36,324 nucleotides of DNA from the NCBI GenBank assembly GCA_004352715.1, contig SCFE01000018.1:2472601-2508924 (forward strand). The letters run 5' to 3'. This stretch comes from Hofstenia miamia. Its lineage: Eukaryota; Xenacoelomorpha; Acoela. The translations under genes and the position numbers were made by a program. The notes below the pieces were generated by a model. The model made no database searches. It was given only the letters and a program-made list of their open reading frames with translations, and was not told where the DNA came from. Of the stretch, positions 21,103 through 33,420 are shown one piece after another (the stretch's first letter is position 1; every line of letters begins with the position of its first letter).

Positions 21103-21406
21103 NNNNNNNNNNNNNNNNNNNNNNNNNNNNNNNNNNNNNNNNNNNNNNNNNNNNNNNNNNNNNNNNNNNNNNNNNNNNNNNNNNNNNNNNNNNNNNNNNN
21201 NNNNNNNNNNNNNNNNNNNNNNNNNNNNNNNNNNNNNNNNNNNNNNNNNNNNNNNNNNNNNNNNNNNNNNNNNNNNNNNNNNNNNNNNNNNNNNNNNNNN
21301 NNNNNNNNNNNNNNNNNNNNNNNNNNNNNNNNNNNNNNNNNNNNNNNNNNNNNNNNNNNNNNNNNNNNNNNNNNNNNNNNNNNNNNNNNTATATATATAT
21401 ATATAT
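21071..21406. repeat. (TA)n microsatellite containing an assembly gap
   Basis: TA repeats flank 287 Ns (21103-21389). The sequence inside is unknown. Confidence 0.95.
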
Positions 21407-21504
21407 AAATATATTATGTCAGTACACATAGGAATAGGCCAATTTCATTTTGAAAGACAGAAATAGAATATATTGTTCTTTTTAATTTGAATATGATGCA
21501 AATT

Positions 21505-21573
21505 TTTAAAGAACTGGTTAAAACCGGTTAAAGTAAAAATAAATTCGGTCCGGTTAATCCGGTTAGAGCATCG
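21505..21573. repeat. CCGGTTAA-rich repeat block, right of gap
   Basis: Motifs ACTGGTTAAAACCGGTTAAAG, then CGGTCCGGTTAATCCGGTTA (about 21547-21566). The 13-mer CGGTCCGGTTAAT is shared exactly with the left block at about 20620. Confidence 0.6.
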
Positions 21574-24500
21574 TGGAACGCACAGCACAAATTTTTAGAT
21601 CAGTCAGTTTAAGAAATATGAGTTCATAAAATTACTATGACATATCTTTTTGCCGCAGTTATAGTATTATCAAGTTCTCATTGAATTGTATTGAATTTTG
21701 AATATCAATTTATTGAAAGAATTGAATCTTCTATGACTTATGTAATCCTGAAATGAAAGTATGTACATTTCTTTTAGATTTATTCTTCAAGAACCTAAGT
21801 GTCATTTTATATGGAATTACAGTAATTTTGCTCCAGTTTGTGTTTATATTTATGTATTATCATTACTTCGCAATGTTTTTTAAATAGAAATGCTTTTTCT
21901 AATTTCTAATTTTTCTTAAATTTTACCATGCAAAAGCAATGAAAGCTCAAAATAAGTTATTCATAAAAACTATACTAATTTAATTATTTGAAAGTTTGCG
22001 CTTCTAAACAATCAGATTTCAAAGAAATAATGACTTTCTAAATATATTCTAGATCTTCATGCTTGTTGCTAGAGTATATAATTAGGATATTACTTTCATT
22101 ATTTAAGTCTTGTAAGCTGTTTGTTTAAATCGAATCGTGCCATGTGGCATTTGATGTTTTTGCTTTGTAGTATTAAAAATTCATGAACATAAAATGATTG
22201 TAAAATTTGGGAGATTTCTTGTGAAACTAAAGAAACGTCCAAGACAGATTGTATGCTGCATATATATTTTGCTGATCTATTTCCATAACAAAGTAAAGAA
22301 ATTTGTACATTTCTGTCAACTATCAGTTTACATATTTTTATGACGTTGAAGACCTGGAGAATTAATTGGAATTATATGATCATTAGAGACTAATCCATTT
22401 TTATAAGGTCCTCGGTATCCATTTTGAAGCGTTTTTCATGTTAAGAAATCCTGACTCTTTTTATAATTCAGTATTTTATGCCTGACAATAATATTCTACA
22501 AAAGACAAATACAGCCTCATTATTCTCTTCATTGAAACAAATGCTGTCTATAAAGGATTAGAAGCAGCACATTTTCGCTAATATTTTCCTAGATCTGTAA
22601 AGAATCTTTTGAGGGTTGCAGGAAAACCCGTGACCCCACCAATTTCCCTCACAAAACCTTGAAATGAAAAATGGAATTTAATGAAATTCTTTGGGGTACA
22701 TTTGACTCTTTCCAAAATGTTTGTTTTTCGAATTGTTCGACAATTCGCACGGTGTTTTAAGAAACGGTATCCATTTTGATGAATCCCAGCATGAATACAA
22801 TCTACGAATTTCGACTACTGTGAAAAGGAAGTTCAATTGATGTTTGTTTGCTGCTTCAATTGGTTTAATTTTTAACACAATTATAAAGTATAATTAACTT
22901 TACTGTGAACTTGATATAATTTTTTAATATTACTCTCATTTCACTTGGACTACAAATAAAAAAGATGTTATTTATTTTTGAAAGGTTCACGAAAAGTAAT
23001 TCTTCATTTGCCAAAAACTATTTTCAGAAGTTGTATACATGTGTTTGTGTCTGTAGCAATAATTCATGGTGTAATAGTTAAATTTCCCTCCTTTGAGAAG
23101 AAGCGGATCAATTCCGGCTGATTTATTAATTAAATCATGGATTTTTAAAATTAGAACAGGATCTAATATGAGCTACACTTTCGAAATTAAAAATTGCAGA
23201 CTGAATATAGGCGAGAACGTGTAGGAAACATATTCACTAACTGATTGAATTTCACTGAGACTTAGAATTTCAGCCTGCATTGTTCAATTGCCAAAGTGCA
23301 GTTCATATCCTGTTAGTGTTATAGAAATCCATGTTTAAATTTAAATTATAGATATATTTAACAATATCTTTAACAGCCTTAATAAGAAATATTGAAAAAT
23401 AAAATTCAAAATTTCATATTCATAATTGTAGGAAAAGAAAACTACAACACAGAAAAATTCGAAAAGCATTTTTTAATCTTATTTTGATCAAATTGATAAA
23501 TTTATTGCTTGTATGTGAAATATTATATGATATAAAATTTTAGGGCATATCTTAATTTTTTGCTACATAATAAATATAAAATTCAATAAGAAATATAACC
23601 TCGAACACGAATCATATTGTTATATTCTAATTAAAACTGTTTTAGCAATATAAAGTTCTAGAATTTCTAAAAAAATTAGCAGGAAAATCATATTCATTGT
23701 GTCTCTAGATTTGCTTACATCAATTTGGAAGGCACTTCAAACTATTAATGATTAGAAGTTAGATGAAGGTCACAAACTTAAATGTTTTTTAGGGCAGGAA
23801 GCTTAAGCTGATATTTAAGTCTGAGAGTAATATGACACTTGTGTTGAAAACATCAATATTAGATATACAAAACCTGAAACCAAACTACTTACACTTTTTT
23901 TTGATATTATCCCATAACACTAAATAAATAAAAATTTGAATTTAATACCAACAGATGCTTGTTGTGGCAAGTAGGAATTTTTTTAATGTATACTAATGCT
24001 CTACATTTCATAATCATTACAATGATTATATTTTACTTCTCAAATTTTGTTAAGCATAGAATTTTTTGCAAAATTTCCCAAATTGCTGACATATTTCGTG
24101 ACGTCATCATGTGACAATCAGTAATTCTGCAACTCGTTTTTCAAAAACCTAACTAAAATTAAACTAGCTAACTTTAATAGCACAACCCTACCAAAAGTCA
24201 TAGAGGTGGAGCACAAAGGATTTCAAAAAATCAGGCCCTCTATTTGCTGCATATTGCATTTTAATTAATGACTTGTTCTTATAAACCTTTAGTACTTATA
24301 ATTGAATATCCAATTGAAAAATGAAATTAATTAATTGAAACGGAACAGCGCAAGATGTAATAATGCATCATATATGATACATTCTGCCTCAAGGTGTTAT
24401 TACAATCGTAGCCCACGGTTGCTTTTTGGATGTGCATTTACAAAATTCTTAGAAAGGTTCGCAATGATATAAGCGTTAATTCCCTCATAGAAAATGGAGG

Positions 24501-25200
24501 GAATTTTGAAGAACTTCGTGGTAGCATATTATGCTTAACTTTTTTGAAATTACAGTAATTTCATCGCTTCATCTAGTGAAGTCAATTACTTCGATATTTT
24601 TGCACAAAACTCGTGATACAAAGAAGTTTGACAAGTTTCTTTAATGCTATTGAAATAGATGCTTTGAATGTACCGGTTTGCATACTTCATCAATCAAATT
24701 AACGTAAATTTCGTCTCCTACTGCTAAATTGATTTTCGTTATTAGATAGAGTAATATTTAATTAAATATCCCTGCCGTTAATCATTGTTATTTTCAAAGA
24801 ATGTCGGTTCCTGTTGGGTATCTCGTACTTTCAATAATGATATTTATTATGTGATGTGTGTTTTCGACTTTTAACCTAATTTAATCACCTTGAAATGCTT
24901 TTCAACTAAACAATTTAAAGTTTCTCTTGAAAATAAAACATACATTTAGTTCATTAATTCCCGAATTTTAGTTCATTTTTAAACAACTTGTAGGATACCA
25001 TCAAATTGAAATAAATGTAAATTCTTTCTTTGTAATGATTCAATAGACGTTACAATTATCAAACCACAAGGAAGCTTGGTACATAACCGATCAGATATTA
25101 TATTTGACTCATCACGTGACACAGGATGTCCTACACACAACGGACCCTTGCCTCAACCCAAGAGTCAAGGGAGTCAATTTCATATTTTTTAATAAATACT
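21574..25200. other. long stretch without a recognisable gene
   Basis: About 3.6 kb of AT-rich DNA. A 66-codon minus-strand frame at 22878-22678 has no motif. A small hairpin-like CCCTCATAGAAAATGGAGGG lies at about 24483. No transposon coding sequence was seen. Confidence 0.45.
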
Positions 25201-25211
25201 GTAGAAATATA

Positions 25212-25212
25212 N

Positions 25213-25251
<39 letters not shown>

Positions 25252-25255
25252 ATAT
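25212..25255. repeat. (TA)n / (TG)n compound microsatellite
   Basis: A TA tract preceded by one ambiguous base (25212) and followed by TGTGTGTGTATATA. It forms the upstream edge of the non-LTR endonuclease fragment. Confidence 0.93.
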
Positions 25256-27640
25256 ACAACAAAGCTGTTTACATGACCTCCTTTTCTGCAATTTGTAAGT
25301 TTGTTTCTTCCGAATATATCGAAATGAAAGTTGATTCAATGAAAATTCTTTTGATGAATAGACCCCCTAATTCGTGTATAAACTTTTTTGTTGCTGATTT
25401 GTCGTTATATCTAGACAATGTTTTCTTAAATACAAAGGTTCACTCGGTGCTCTTCGGTGATATGAGTATACATTGGAATGAGTTTCGAAATATAGCCTTG
25501 TCTCATCTCAAGGAATTAGCCTATGAATAAATCTAAAGCATTTGGTTACCTCGGCAACTAACATCATGGTAACATAATTGATCTTACTTTAATCCGTGAT
25601 GACGCGAATATCGTGGAATATGTTCTTGTAGATGACTCATATGAATGTTTTCCTAAATATTTTGTGGTGTTTTTCAATTTGACCTTTAACAAGGAGCGTG
25701 TTTAAAAGAGAACTTCAATATTGACCGTCTTTGCCAGTGGCATTGATGTAGATCTGGAAAGTACATGAAATCTAACATATGATAACTTGAATGATCTCGA
25801 ATTATATTCGGGTAACTTCTAAGTCTTCTGGATGGCTTAACTCAGAATGTAAGCACTTGCGTGCTCAGAGACGGAAGCTGAAGCCTTTTATAGGTGGCAC
25901 AGAAATAAAGCTTCTCTCCGTAGGTTTAAGCCACTAAAATTTGTGCGGGCTATGTTAATAAAGAATAAACGTACCGCCTTCTATGAAACCAGGGTTCCCT
26001 TGCTGTGGATCAACATCAAATTTTTACCATTATTGCTTCAATTTGGAAGAAAATCTGTTCTAATCAATCCACTTGCCTATTTTGTTTCTCTTCGTCTAAT
26101 TTTATGTCATTCTTCGTCAAGAAAATGTTGGTTGTCAATTATTCATTTTAAGGAATGATGATGCCCTTTTAGAAATAGTGAGTATATGCCCGACTGTGGA
26201 TTGACCTTGTGACCGTTCGTGACGTGAATCAAATTATTATATTTCTCAAGCCCAGTATTAGAAATCCCGATCCTTACGGACATTCTTGATAAAACATGAC
26301 CAGCTTCGTCATGTTATATGTACTTGTATTACAGAAGTTGTTAATTCGTTGTTGTAACCTGGGGTATTTCCTCTGAAGCGCAAATGCACCATAATCATGT
26401 CAATGTTAAAGAAGAAGTGTAGTCTGACCTCATCAGTCATCTCCAATTGTCGCCCTATACCTAATCTTCAATTCTTGACAAAGGTAATAGAAAAAGTCGT
26501 TCAATCCAGCTCATCTATCTAGAAAGAAATAAATTCCTATCAAACAAACAATCGGGCTATTGGAAAAACTCTTCTTTGAAAACTATGATCTTGCAGTTGA
26601 CGAATGACTATTTTCTCAATTTGGGTAATGATAGAAAAGATATACTCACACTCCTGGCCAGAAAGCTGCATTTGACACGGTAAAGCATCATATTTTAACT
26701 AGAATTTTTGAAACATTCGGAATCTCTTGATTGGTATTAACTTGGTTTGGCCGAAAGCAGAATGTTCGTGTTGATGAGGAGTCGGACTCCGAGGAAATCA
26801 GCTCAGGGCTTATTCTATTCATAATTTATAATTCGTTTATTAATTGTGTTATGGCCAGTAGGAGAGTTATACATTTCTTATATCCCAACAATGCTGTGTT
26901 ATATTTTCTATGAAGGTCGCTCCACTATGATTACAGCTGCTAAGCTGAAAAGCATTTTATCCGGATATCTATAAGTGTATTTGAAGACTGCTTCCTTGTG
27001 TTTTAATGAAGAAAAAACGTCGTTCATGTTTTCTCAAGAACTCAATCTACTCAGGTGTTAGTGGGAACGTACTGTTAAGAATCTTCGTTGCCATCTTCAC
27101 ATGGAGTTATTGATGACTGATCGGGTCAATGATGTGATTAAGTAGTGTAATTTGATTTTAAGACAAGCGTCTAAAATTCAGTTTTACTTGAGTGTGTAAA
27201 CGGTGCATATCTTGGTTCAATCACTGATAATCTCTAGACTGGCCATGTTTAATGGTGTTTTGTTTGACATGTCTGCTGCTTCGCCTGCTCGCTTTAAAAA
27301 TATTCAAAATCGTGGATGGCAATTGATTTGTCGTATTCATTCATTCTGCATTAGTACACTAGGGTTTTAAGCTGATTTCCTTCTGGGTAACAAAGCTACC
27401 CCAAACTTATAGACTATTGATGTTCTTGCTGAATTTTGGTAAGCAAAGTTAGGATGATTCCCATATTGTTCAGACAAAAAGTACTTAATGTGGAAAAGTT
27501 ACAAAATATCAGGTTTTTCCTATTCGATTTGAGCTCAAAATCCTATTCTAGTTGTTCTTGGGGTAACAGAATTACATCACCCTTCGTTTAGACGTTAATA
27601 AAGTTGCTTAACATTAATTCATTCAGAATTGAAACTCATT
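25256..27640 (+). pseudogene. non-LTR retrotransposon (endonuclease and reverse transcriptase), degraded
   Basis: A heavily mutated element of the APE-endonuclease class (CR1/L2/Jockey-like). Endonuclease blocks: ILLMNRPPNSCINFF, SVLFGDMSIHWNEF and LSHLKELAYE in one frame (to 25527), then HGNIIDLTLIRDDANIVEYV (about 25565-25625). These correspond to the YRPPN, LLGDFN and LDLVLT-type motifs. RT blocks: TKVIEKVVQ (about 26475-26505), NDYFLNLG- and DRKDILTL-like pieces (about 26600-26655), VLTWFG then QNVRVDEESDSEEISSG (26734-26807) and LILFIIYNSFIN (26808-26846). The YADD box reads as the decayed YPNNAVLY (26880-26903). Later pieces are LCFNEEKTSFMFS (about 26998-27035) and AYLGSITDN (about 27207-27233). 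Many frameshifts and stops occur, and the catalytic aspartates are lost. It is clearly inactive and older than PLE 1. Confidence 0.85.
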
Positions 27641-27688
27641 ATATATATATATATGAGTTGAAACTCATTATATATATATATATATATA
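27629..27688. repeat. two-unit tandem repeat with embedded TA tract
   Basis: The unit TTGAAACTCATTATATATAT occurs at 27629 and again 29 bases later, each followed by more TA. The first unit also forms a palindrome CTCAT-(TA)n-ATGAG. It lies at the downstream edge of the non-LTR relic. Confidence 0.85.
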
Positions 27689-28813
27689 AATGCAATCAGA
27701 TCATGCAACGTTTCTCAGTTATAGTATACAATTAAATGTAATGCATTGTAAATGATATGCCTGCTTTTAAAAATATATTTTGAAAGAGCTTATAAAATTA
27801 TTCCAGAACAATACATTAATGTCGCTAAAACTTGGGAGACCGGAGTTTTCCAGATGATTATGCAAAAAATGCTGAATACATAAAAGAATCACTTTTGATT
27901 TAAAATGCCTTGGAAAATGAATCAGATTTAACCTACAGTTGTTCCGCATCATATCAATCCGAGCCGTCATCCGTAGGAGAGTAGGGCATCAATCTTTAAC
28001 CTAATCTGTGTTTAAAACCGTTGCCCTACAAAAGCATTCCCTTCACGTCAGTTGTTTTTAACCCAACCCTCAGGACAACTTGTCCACCATTGACTAGAGT
28101 TGTTTCCTCAAGAGGCCAACTAAAGTAATTATTTATTATCCCTTCCTGTTGAATAATTTACAGTAACACATTTTCTTATAGTTTATAGTAATTTTATTAT
28201 TGGTTTATAGTAATGGCGATATATCCAACAAATTATCTGATGACAGCCTTTAAACAAAATTAATAGAATGTCAAATCGGCGATTGACATTTTTTGGCTTA
28301 ATAACTTTATGCATGTCATGTAGTTTTGTAATCGACGGGCGACATTTAGAAAATTGCGGGTGAATTTTTCTAACCAGACATGCGCGGCTGCGGTGCAATG
28401 CGGTTATAAAAAATTACGCCCACGTCCATGAATGATAATGATGTATTTTGTCAGATGATTCAAGGGTCACGGACTAATCTTGGCTTTGAAATATGAATTG
28501 CAAGCTGAAGGCCGTCCAGCTTGAAAGCCCGAACCGGAAACAACTCTACTCACATTACAAGCCATAACATAGTTTAAAAGAACAGCACCCAACAAGAATA
28601 AAAGTAGATGCAATCAAAAAAATATGATTTGAGTCAAAAATAGAATAATAAATAGTTTTATTTCATTAGTTCATTGAAAACAATTGAAAAATGAATAATT
28701 TAGTGGTCACGGCAGCAATCTTTCTTTAAATAATAAGCAGTATTTTCCTCTCAGGAAATCCATGGGAACGTTATTTTCTCTAATGAGCAAAGGATGACCA
28801 AATCCAACATTTA
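27689..28813. other. non-coding stretch
   Basis: There is no supported gene. The part from 28290 to 28440 is G/C-richer (ATGCGCGGCTGCGGTGCAAT) and may be a repeat fragment. CTGATGA at about 28237 was checked as a possible hammerhead core, but there is no GAAA partner. Confidence 0.4.
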
Positions 28814-29056
28814 TTATCCCGTCCAGCCAAGCTCTACTACATCCCGCATGTAATATTGGTTGAAAACATCCACCACGCAGTGATTAACTGCAGTCAAACG
28901 CACGATAAGCACAATTTTAGGGCTAATTTGGCGTAAGTCTAACAAATCAATGTCACGATCAGAAATTAAACACCATTTGTTGAGGTTAAGTAATATAAGC
29001 TTCTGCAATAGTTTCAATGCATTCAACTCATGAACTAATAAGTCTCCCTCCCGCAA
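28814..29056 (-). other. unrecognised 80-codon ORF
   Basis: An open frame with balanced codon use and few AT-rich low-complexity codons, unlike the surrounding random frames. Residues include LLVHELNALKLLQKLILLNL, then NKWCLISDRDIDLLDL and LTAVNHCVVDVF. It could be a piece of an exon or of an unidentified element. It continues upstream of the ATG for a few codons in the same frame. I recognise no family, and no splice context can be proved. Confidence 0.25.
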
Positions 29057-29289
29057 CCTTCTCGAGACCTAGTTTGCAAGCAAACCAATTATTTTTACAA
29101 ACATATTGATATGGATTTTCTGTTAGAGGTGAGAATAGACCGATTGCAGGCAGTGCATTCACGTGTATTACCGATATACGATATTATATACAAAATTTTC
29201 AGTAACGATGCACGAAATGCCGACACGCGAAAAAAGCTGAATACTATACGAAAAAACAGATATTTCAAATCGTGTAACGTGTATTGTAA

Positions 29290-29750
29290 ATTTGATGATA
29301 ATTGATGCTATTCTGGATCCAAAAACTAGACTTTTATTCTGTAACATTAACAGCGGTTTTTTTAAATTCGAAACTGACAACTGTAGGTGAAAATTTTACA
29401 ATTTTTCGAGCCTTACATCAAAAAAGAATTTCCCCGCAAATAATAGAAACTCAAGTCACTCAACCACCATAAAAAAAACTCTGAGAATTTTGTGCTCCTC
29501 TACATGCTCAAAAATCAACAACACACGATTTTTTACTTTCATATCTAGATGGTGTCACTGCTCGGCCGAATTCAGATATTGTTGAATTTTGGTGTAAATC
29601 TCCTATATCCAATGATTTTAAAAATTTTGTTCTAGAGATTTTGAGCATTCCAGCAAGTAGTGGTAAGTTGAACGGCTGCTTTCTGCTTACAAATTCAGAT
29701 ACAGCTACAGACGAAGAAGCATTTCTTCTAAAAAATTGGAGGCTTTAGTT
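29290..29750 (+). pseudogene. hAT transposase C-terminal relic 1
   Basis: AILDPKTRLLFC (about 29310-29345) resembles the LDPRxK-x(n)-F block of hAT transposases. After a damaged stretch with stops, one clean frame (29548-29746) reads PNSDIVEFWCKSP, then VLEILSIPASSGKLNGCFLL. This is the hAT C-terminal dimerisation region, usually WWxxxxxxYPxLxxxAxxxLxIPASSxxxERxF. The conserved ER is replaced by NG, and the N-terminal zinc finger and the first catalytic residues are not seen. It is a dead fragment. Confidence 0.75.
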
Positions 29751-29802
29751 CAAATTTCATTTATTGAATAAATTGTTTGTTAATTGAAACTTAGTTGCTA
29801 AA

Positions 29803-29865
29803 TACACGAAAAATACATAAAATACACGATTTTTAAATACACGAAATACCGATACACGATCAAAA
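29803..29865. repeat. ATACACGA motif cluster
   Basis: Four copies of (A)ATACACGA plus one variant (AATACATAA) within about 60 bases, ending ATACCGATACACGA. A related ATTACCGATATACGA sits at about 29168, upstream of the hAT relic. These look like subterminal motifs flanking a decayed hAT element. Confidence 0.6.
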
Positions 29866-29914
29866 TCATTTATTTGAGTACCACTCTAGTCGAGTGCCCA
29901 TTGAATTTTGTGAT

Positions 29915-30245
29915 GGGTTCACACAGGGATGAACACGGGTTGAGCTGGAGCCAAGATTTAGGAAATTACAGACAAAAAATGAGCCGAATAAAATGACTTG
30001 TAACAAGCTTGTAAATATACATTTTTGAAATCTCAATAGAAGCACCCATCCAATTTCGCGTATCATTGCATTGAAGATATCTACAACCCAAGCAACTTCT
30101 GCTCAGTTTGAAAGAGATTGTAGTCAATTTGGACTTAATGCTACAGCCAAAAATTAATGTGTTGAAATAGATCAATAAATTTTGACGAGTAGAAAACGAG
30201 CTACAAAAATTACAACGCTGGCAGAAAATAGGCTTCAAATAATAA
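29915..30245 (+). pseudogene. hAT transposase C-terminal relic 2
   Basis: RVELEPRFRKLQTKN (about 29938-29982) resembles the LDPRFKxL block of hAT transposases. Downstream, one frame reads HPISRIIALKIST, then TQATSAQFERDCSQFGLNAT (30086-30145). It matches the hAT C-terminal dimerisation block, usually IPxTSAxxERxFSxAGxxxxxxR, with ER and the following S and G preserved. Stops follow (LNATAKN then stop). Because the same C-terminal block also occurs at about 29640, this is a second hAT-derived fragment and not a continuation of the first. Confidence 0.65.
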
Positions 30246-31283
30246 TTCTAGGCCATTTCTACCAAAGATGAAACTTGGTGTGCACATTCTTATTGTGTTT
30301 GTTAACTTGGGATGAACATCCGACCACGTGTTCTTAAAAAAATTATTTTAGTTAGGCCATTGCACCGATGAAATTGCAGCTAATAAAAGATTTGAAAATG
30401 CACATCGATTGTTAAAAAAGGAATTTAATTTAAGCGTGACGAATTCGTTCGTCTGTCGACATTTATTATTATAATTAACTATCATTAAGACGTGTACACA
30501 ATTCACATAGCTGACTATCTGCTTGATACAATAATTTCGTATTAATTAATTTCGAACGACTTTACGCATTAATTTTTTTTTAATTCAGTGTGCAATTTAC
30601 AAAAAAAATAAAAATAGAACTGCTGAGTTGGGCTAAATTCAAAAATAGCATGCTCCAATTCTGGTTATTTTTTAAAAAATTTTAGGACTTTTTTCAACCT
30701 TAGAGACATCTAACACTAAATGTGTCAATGTCAGAGGATTCCCAACTTTTTGATAGGCTTAATTCAAAAACATGGACAAAAGATAAATTGATTGTAGCCT
30801 TCATTCATCTAGTAATTTCAACATTTAAGATGAACATTTTAAGCAACTCAACTTAACAAAGAATGACAACCTGTGAAGAAAGAAGAAAATAAACGTTTAT
30901 TCATTTAAAATCACAATCAATTGAACATTTTGACACTAACTAAAAATCAATATACCGTATCTCACCACATAGAGTACACTAACTTATTTGCGCGACTTTA
31001 GGCGCCAGTTCTACAAATGCTAAACTGACGGGTATAGTATAATTGTTTCTGAATCAATTAATTAAGAGGATGGTCGTAAATAGCACTATTTTGACTAGCT
31101 GCAACCTCCGAAAGTCTTGGATTGTTCCGTCTTCAAGATTACCCTCATTTATGTCTTCACCACACGATTACAGACCTTTTGAATTTTCTTATTCAGATAA
31201 TAAGGCACATGCGCAAAGACAAGAGATACATAACAGAGTGGGACATGTTCCCGTTTTTTGGGCCGATGACCACCACGTCAAAT
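30246..31283. other. non-coding stretch
   Basis: AT-rich. A patch at 30955-31035 (ATACCGTATCTCACCACATA, TTTGCGCGACTTTAGGCGCC) is less AT-rich and may belong to a repeat. The 81-codon frame at 31043-31288 has no recognisable motif. Confidence 0.4.
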
Positions 31284-31291
31284 ATTGATCC

Positions 31292-32066
31292 CAGAGATTG
31301 AAGTGAGGCGAATTTTTGTGAACTGCTCTGCCTCAACCCACTTTGTTTGTCCCCTGCCCCATTTCCACGTGTTGATATCGGCTCCACCTAGCCCCACGTT
31401 TTATATTCTACCACCTCAAAATGGGCATACTAAAAAATTCTGCTCCAAAACTACTTAGGATATTTTATTGCAACTCACTGACCTATTGCCCTATGATAAT
31501 CTTCATTGCACTAGACCACACCACACCACCACACAAATTTTTTGAATCATTTTTAAATGTGTAATCTCTACTATTACTACCAATAGGAATCTAATAACAA
31601 ACGTGATGCCGATGCATATTAATAACATTATTAATAGCAAAATGAAATTTAAATTTAACTCTATATAGCTTTTTATGAAGCTAATACTTTTTGTAATACA
31701 TTTATACAATGGCAATTGCACTCCTTCCAATGTAATTGCATAGCCGATTAACTACAAATCGGATCAAAATTATCTTGCTGATTTCATTAAATAGAAACAA
31801 ATTTTACCAAAAGCTAAAAATGAATGGTAATTAATTTTTCAAAATGCGACTAAATTTCCAAGTAAATCATTTTTTAAGCTAGTAAATTTGATGAAAATAA
31901 TGCTTTTACAATCTCTAAAATTGGCAATCACTTACTTCAATCTTTGTTAACTAAAATGTGTTTTCCCCACTTTTGCCCCATGGGTACCCACTTTAGAAAA
32001 ATTTTGCCCCATACCCGCCCCGCCCCAACCAGCCCCATTGGTCAACCAGCCCCACTTCCATCTCTG
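31292..32066. mobile_element. hAT-type MITE with terminal inverted repeats and 8-bp target duplication
   Basis: The left end CAGAGATTGAAGTGAGGCG and the reverse complement of the right end, CAGAGATGGAAGTGGGGCTG, match at about 16 of 19 positions. CAGAGATGG-type termini are common for hAT elements. The flanking octamers ATTGATCC (31284-31291) and ATTGAGCC (32067-32074) differ at one base and fit the 8-bp target duplication of hAT insertion. Subterminal regions carry GCCCC-rich motifs on both sides (CCCCTGCCCC at about 31350; CCCGCCCCGCCCC and two CCAGCCCCA at about 32015-32055). About 775 bp, with no transposase. Confidence 0.82.
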
Positions 32067-32284
32067 ATTGAGCCACACCAAGCACAATCAAAGAAAGATT
32101 TCTAGTATAATCTCAGAAAATATTTTATGATAAAAGTATCAACAAAAAATACGAAATCAATAAAATATACAAAAATAATTACAATGCTTAAGAATGTCAA
32201 AGATCCTAATATTTGAATTCTCAAAAAGGTTTCTTAAATCTGTTTGTTTTCTTCTATTCTAACTATTATAGATGACAATCTATA

Positions 32285-32615
32285 CGTTCAAAATTTGCGT
32301 AAGTTCAGCTCGGCTCGGCTCGCCACATAAAATCTTTGAATGAAGCTCGTTTAAGCTCGGTATTTTTTAAAAATATTGTGCTCAAAAAATTTTTTACATA
32401 GCTCTTCCTATTATTTAATAAACATTTCTTAAATAAGATTATAGGAAAAGATCATACTGACTGCAAAAAATAAGAAAAATCTCCATAATCAAATTAACAA
32501 GCAGAACTATAAACTTGCTTTACCTAAAATAGGCTTGTTTCGTGCTCGTTGTATATCAAATACTGTGCTCAAGCTCGTCTCCGCTCGTTAGAAGCTCGGC
32601 TCGTTGACAAGTCTG
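32285..32615. mobile_element. short MITE-like repeat with GAGCTCG-type motifs, copy 2
   Basis: Same orientation and landmark order as 2855-3177, with more complete subterminal arrays: TTCAGCTCGGCTCGGCTCGC on the left and AGCTCGTCTCCGCTCG then AAGCTCGGCTCGTTGACAAG on the right. The right terminus GTTGACAAGTCTG is clear. The left terminus is damaged (no clear CAGACTTGTCAAC), so no target duplication can be shown. Confidence 0.65.
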
Positions 32616-33420
32616 ATCGAAAGTACTTACAATTGTGTCTTTGAAAACTTGAATTAAAATGTTTTATGAACAAATTATTGCTTACGCCACTTGGTAAAGT
32701 ACATTTTTTGTGCAATGCCTTGTTTTTAGTACAAAAGAGAAACTCAAGAAAAATATAGACATCAAATTATCTGGAAATTCAATACTTTTGCACTAATTGT
32801 GTAAAAATTACATGCCTCTATAAATTAATGTTTCAAAGCTACTCATAATTAATATGTAATTATTTTAATCACGCAATTCAAATTCTAGGCATAAAGCACG
32901 CGTTATTGCAATGACAATGTGACGCTGAATTGCTTTTTTCGTCCCTTCATTGTTTTTTTAGAATGCATTCTTTTGAATACGAAAACAATATAAACAAATA
33001 TATGAATAGAGGTAGGATTTCAAATAACTAATTGTTTAATCAATTTCAAGATCTTATGGATTTCATTTAAGAACACTTAGAATGAATTATGATCTTCTAA
33101 AGACTAGATTTTTAAATCTGAATGCTTTTTTCACAAATACCCGTCAAACTCCGTTTTCTGTATTGTTGTCACCAAAAAATCCATTATCAATCTAGTTTTA
33201 AAAGCTTTTACTATAAAATAATAGTCGTATGCATACATATTGAACTTCCCATTTCGTGCAGATAAATTCACTTTTTCGATTGAGAAATGCTAAGTTTGGC
33301 ATCAATAACATTTGGAATGATGTAGTGATATTGGTAATCGTCCAGTGAGGACCTATGAGGCGTTAGATGGGTTTGCTGAAACTTCGACGAATACGTTTAG
33401 GTAAAAAGTGTGATCTGGGG
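32616..33420. other. non-coding stretch
   Basis: No gene-like frame or recognised repeat. The part from 33330 to 33420 is G-richer and could belong to the CGGGT-motif repeat that follows. Confidence 0.4.

Noticed and set aside
20608-21573. Terminal inverted repeats and 8-bp target duplication around the CCGGTTAA blocks
   Set aside because: The candidate ends match at only about 8 of 12 positions and the flanking octamers do not match.
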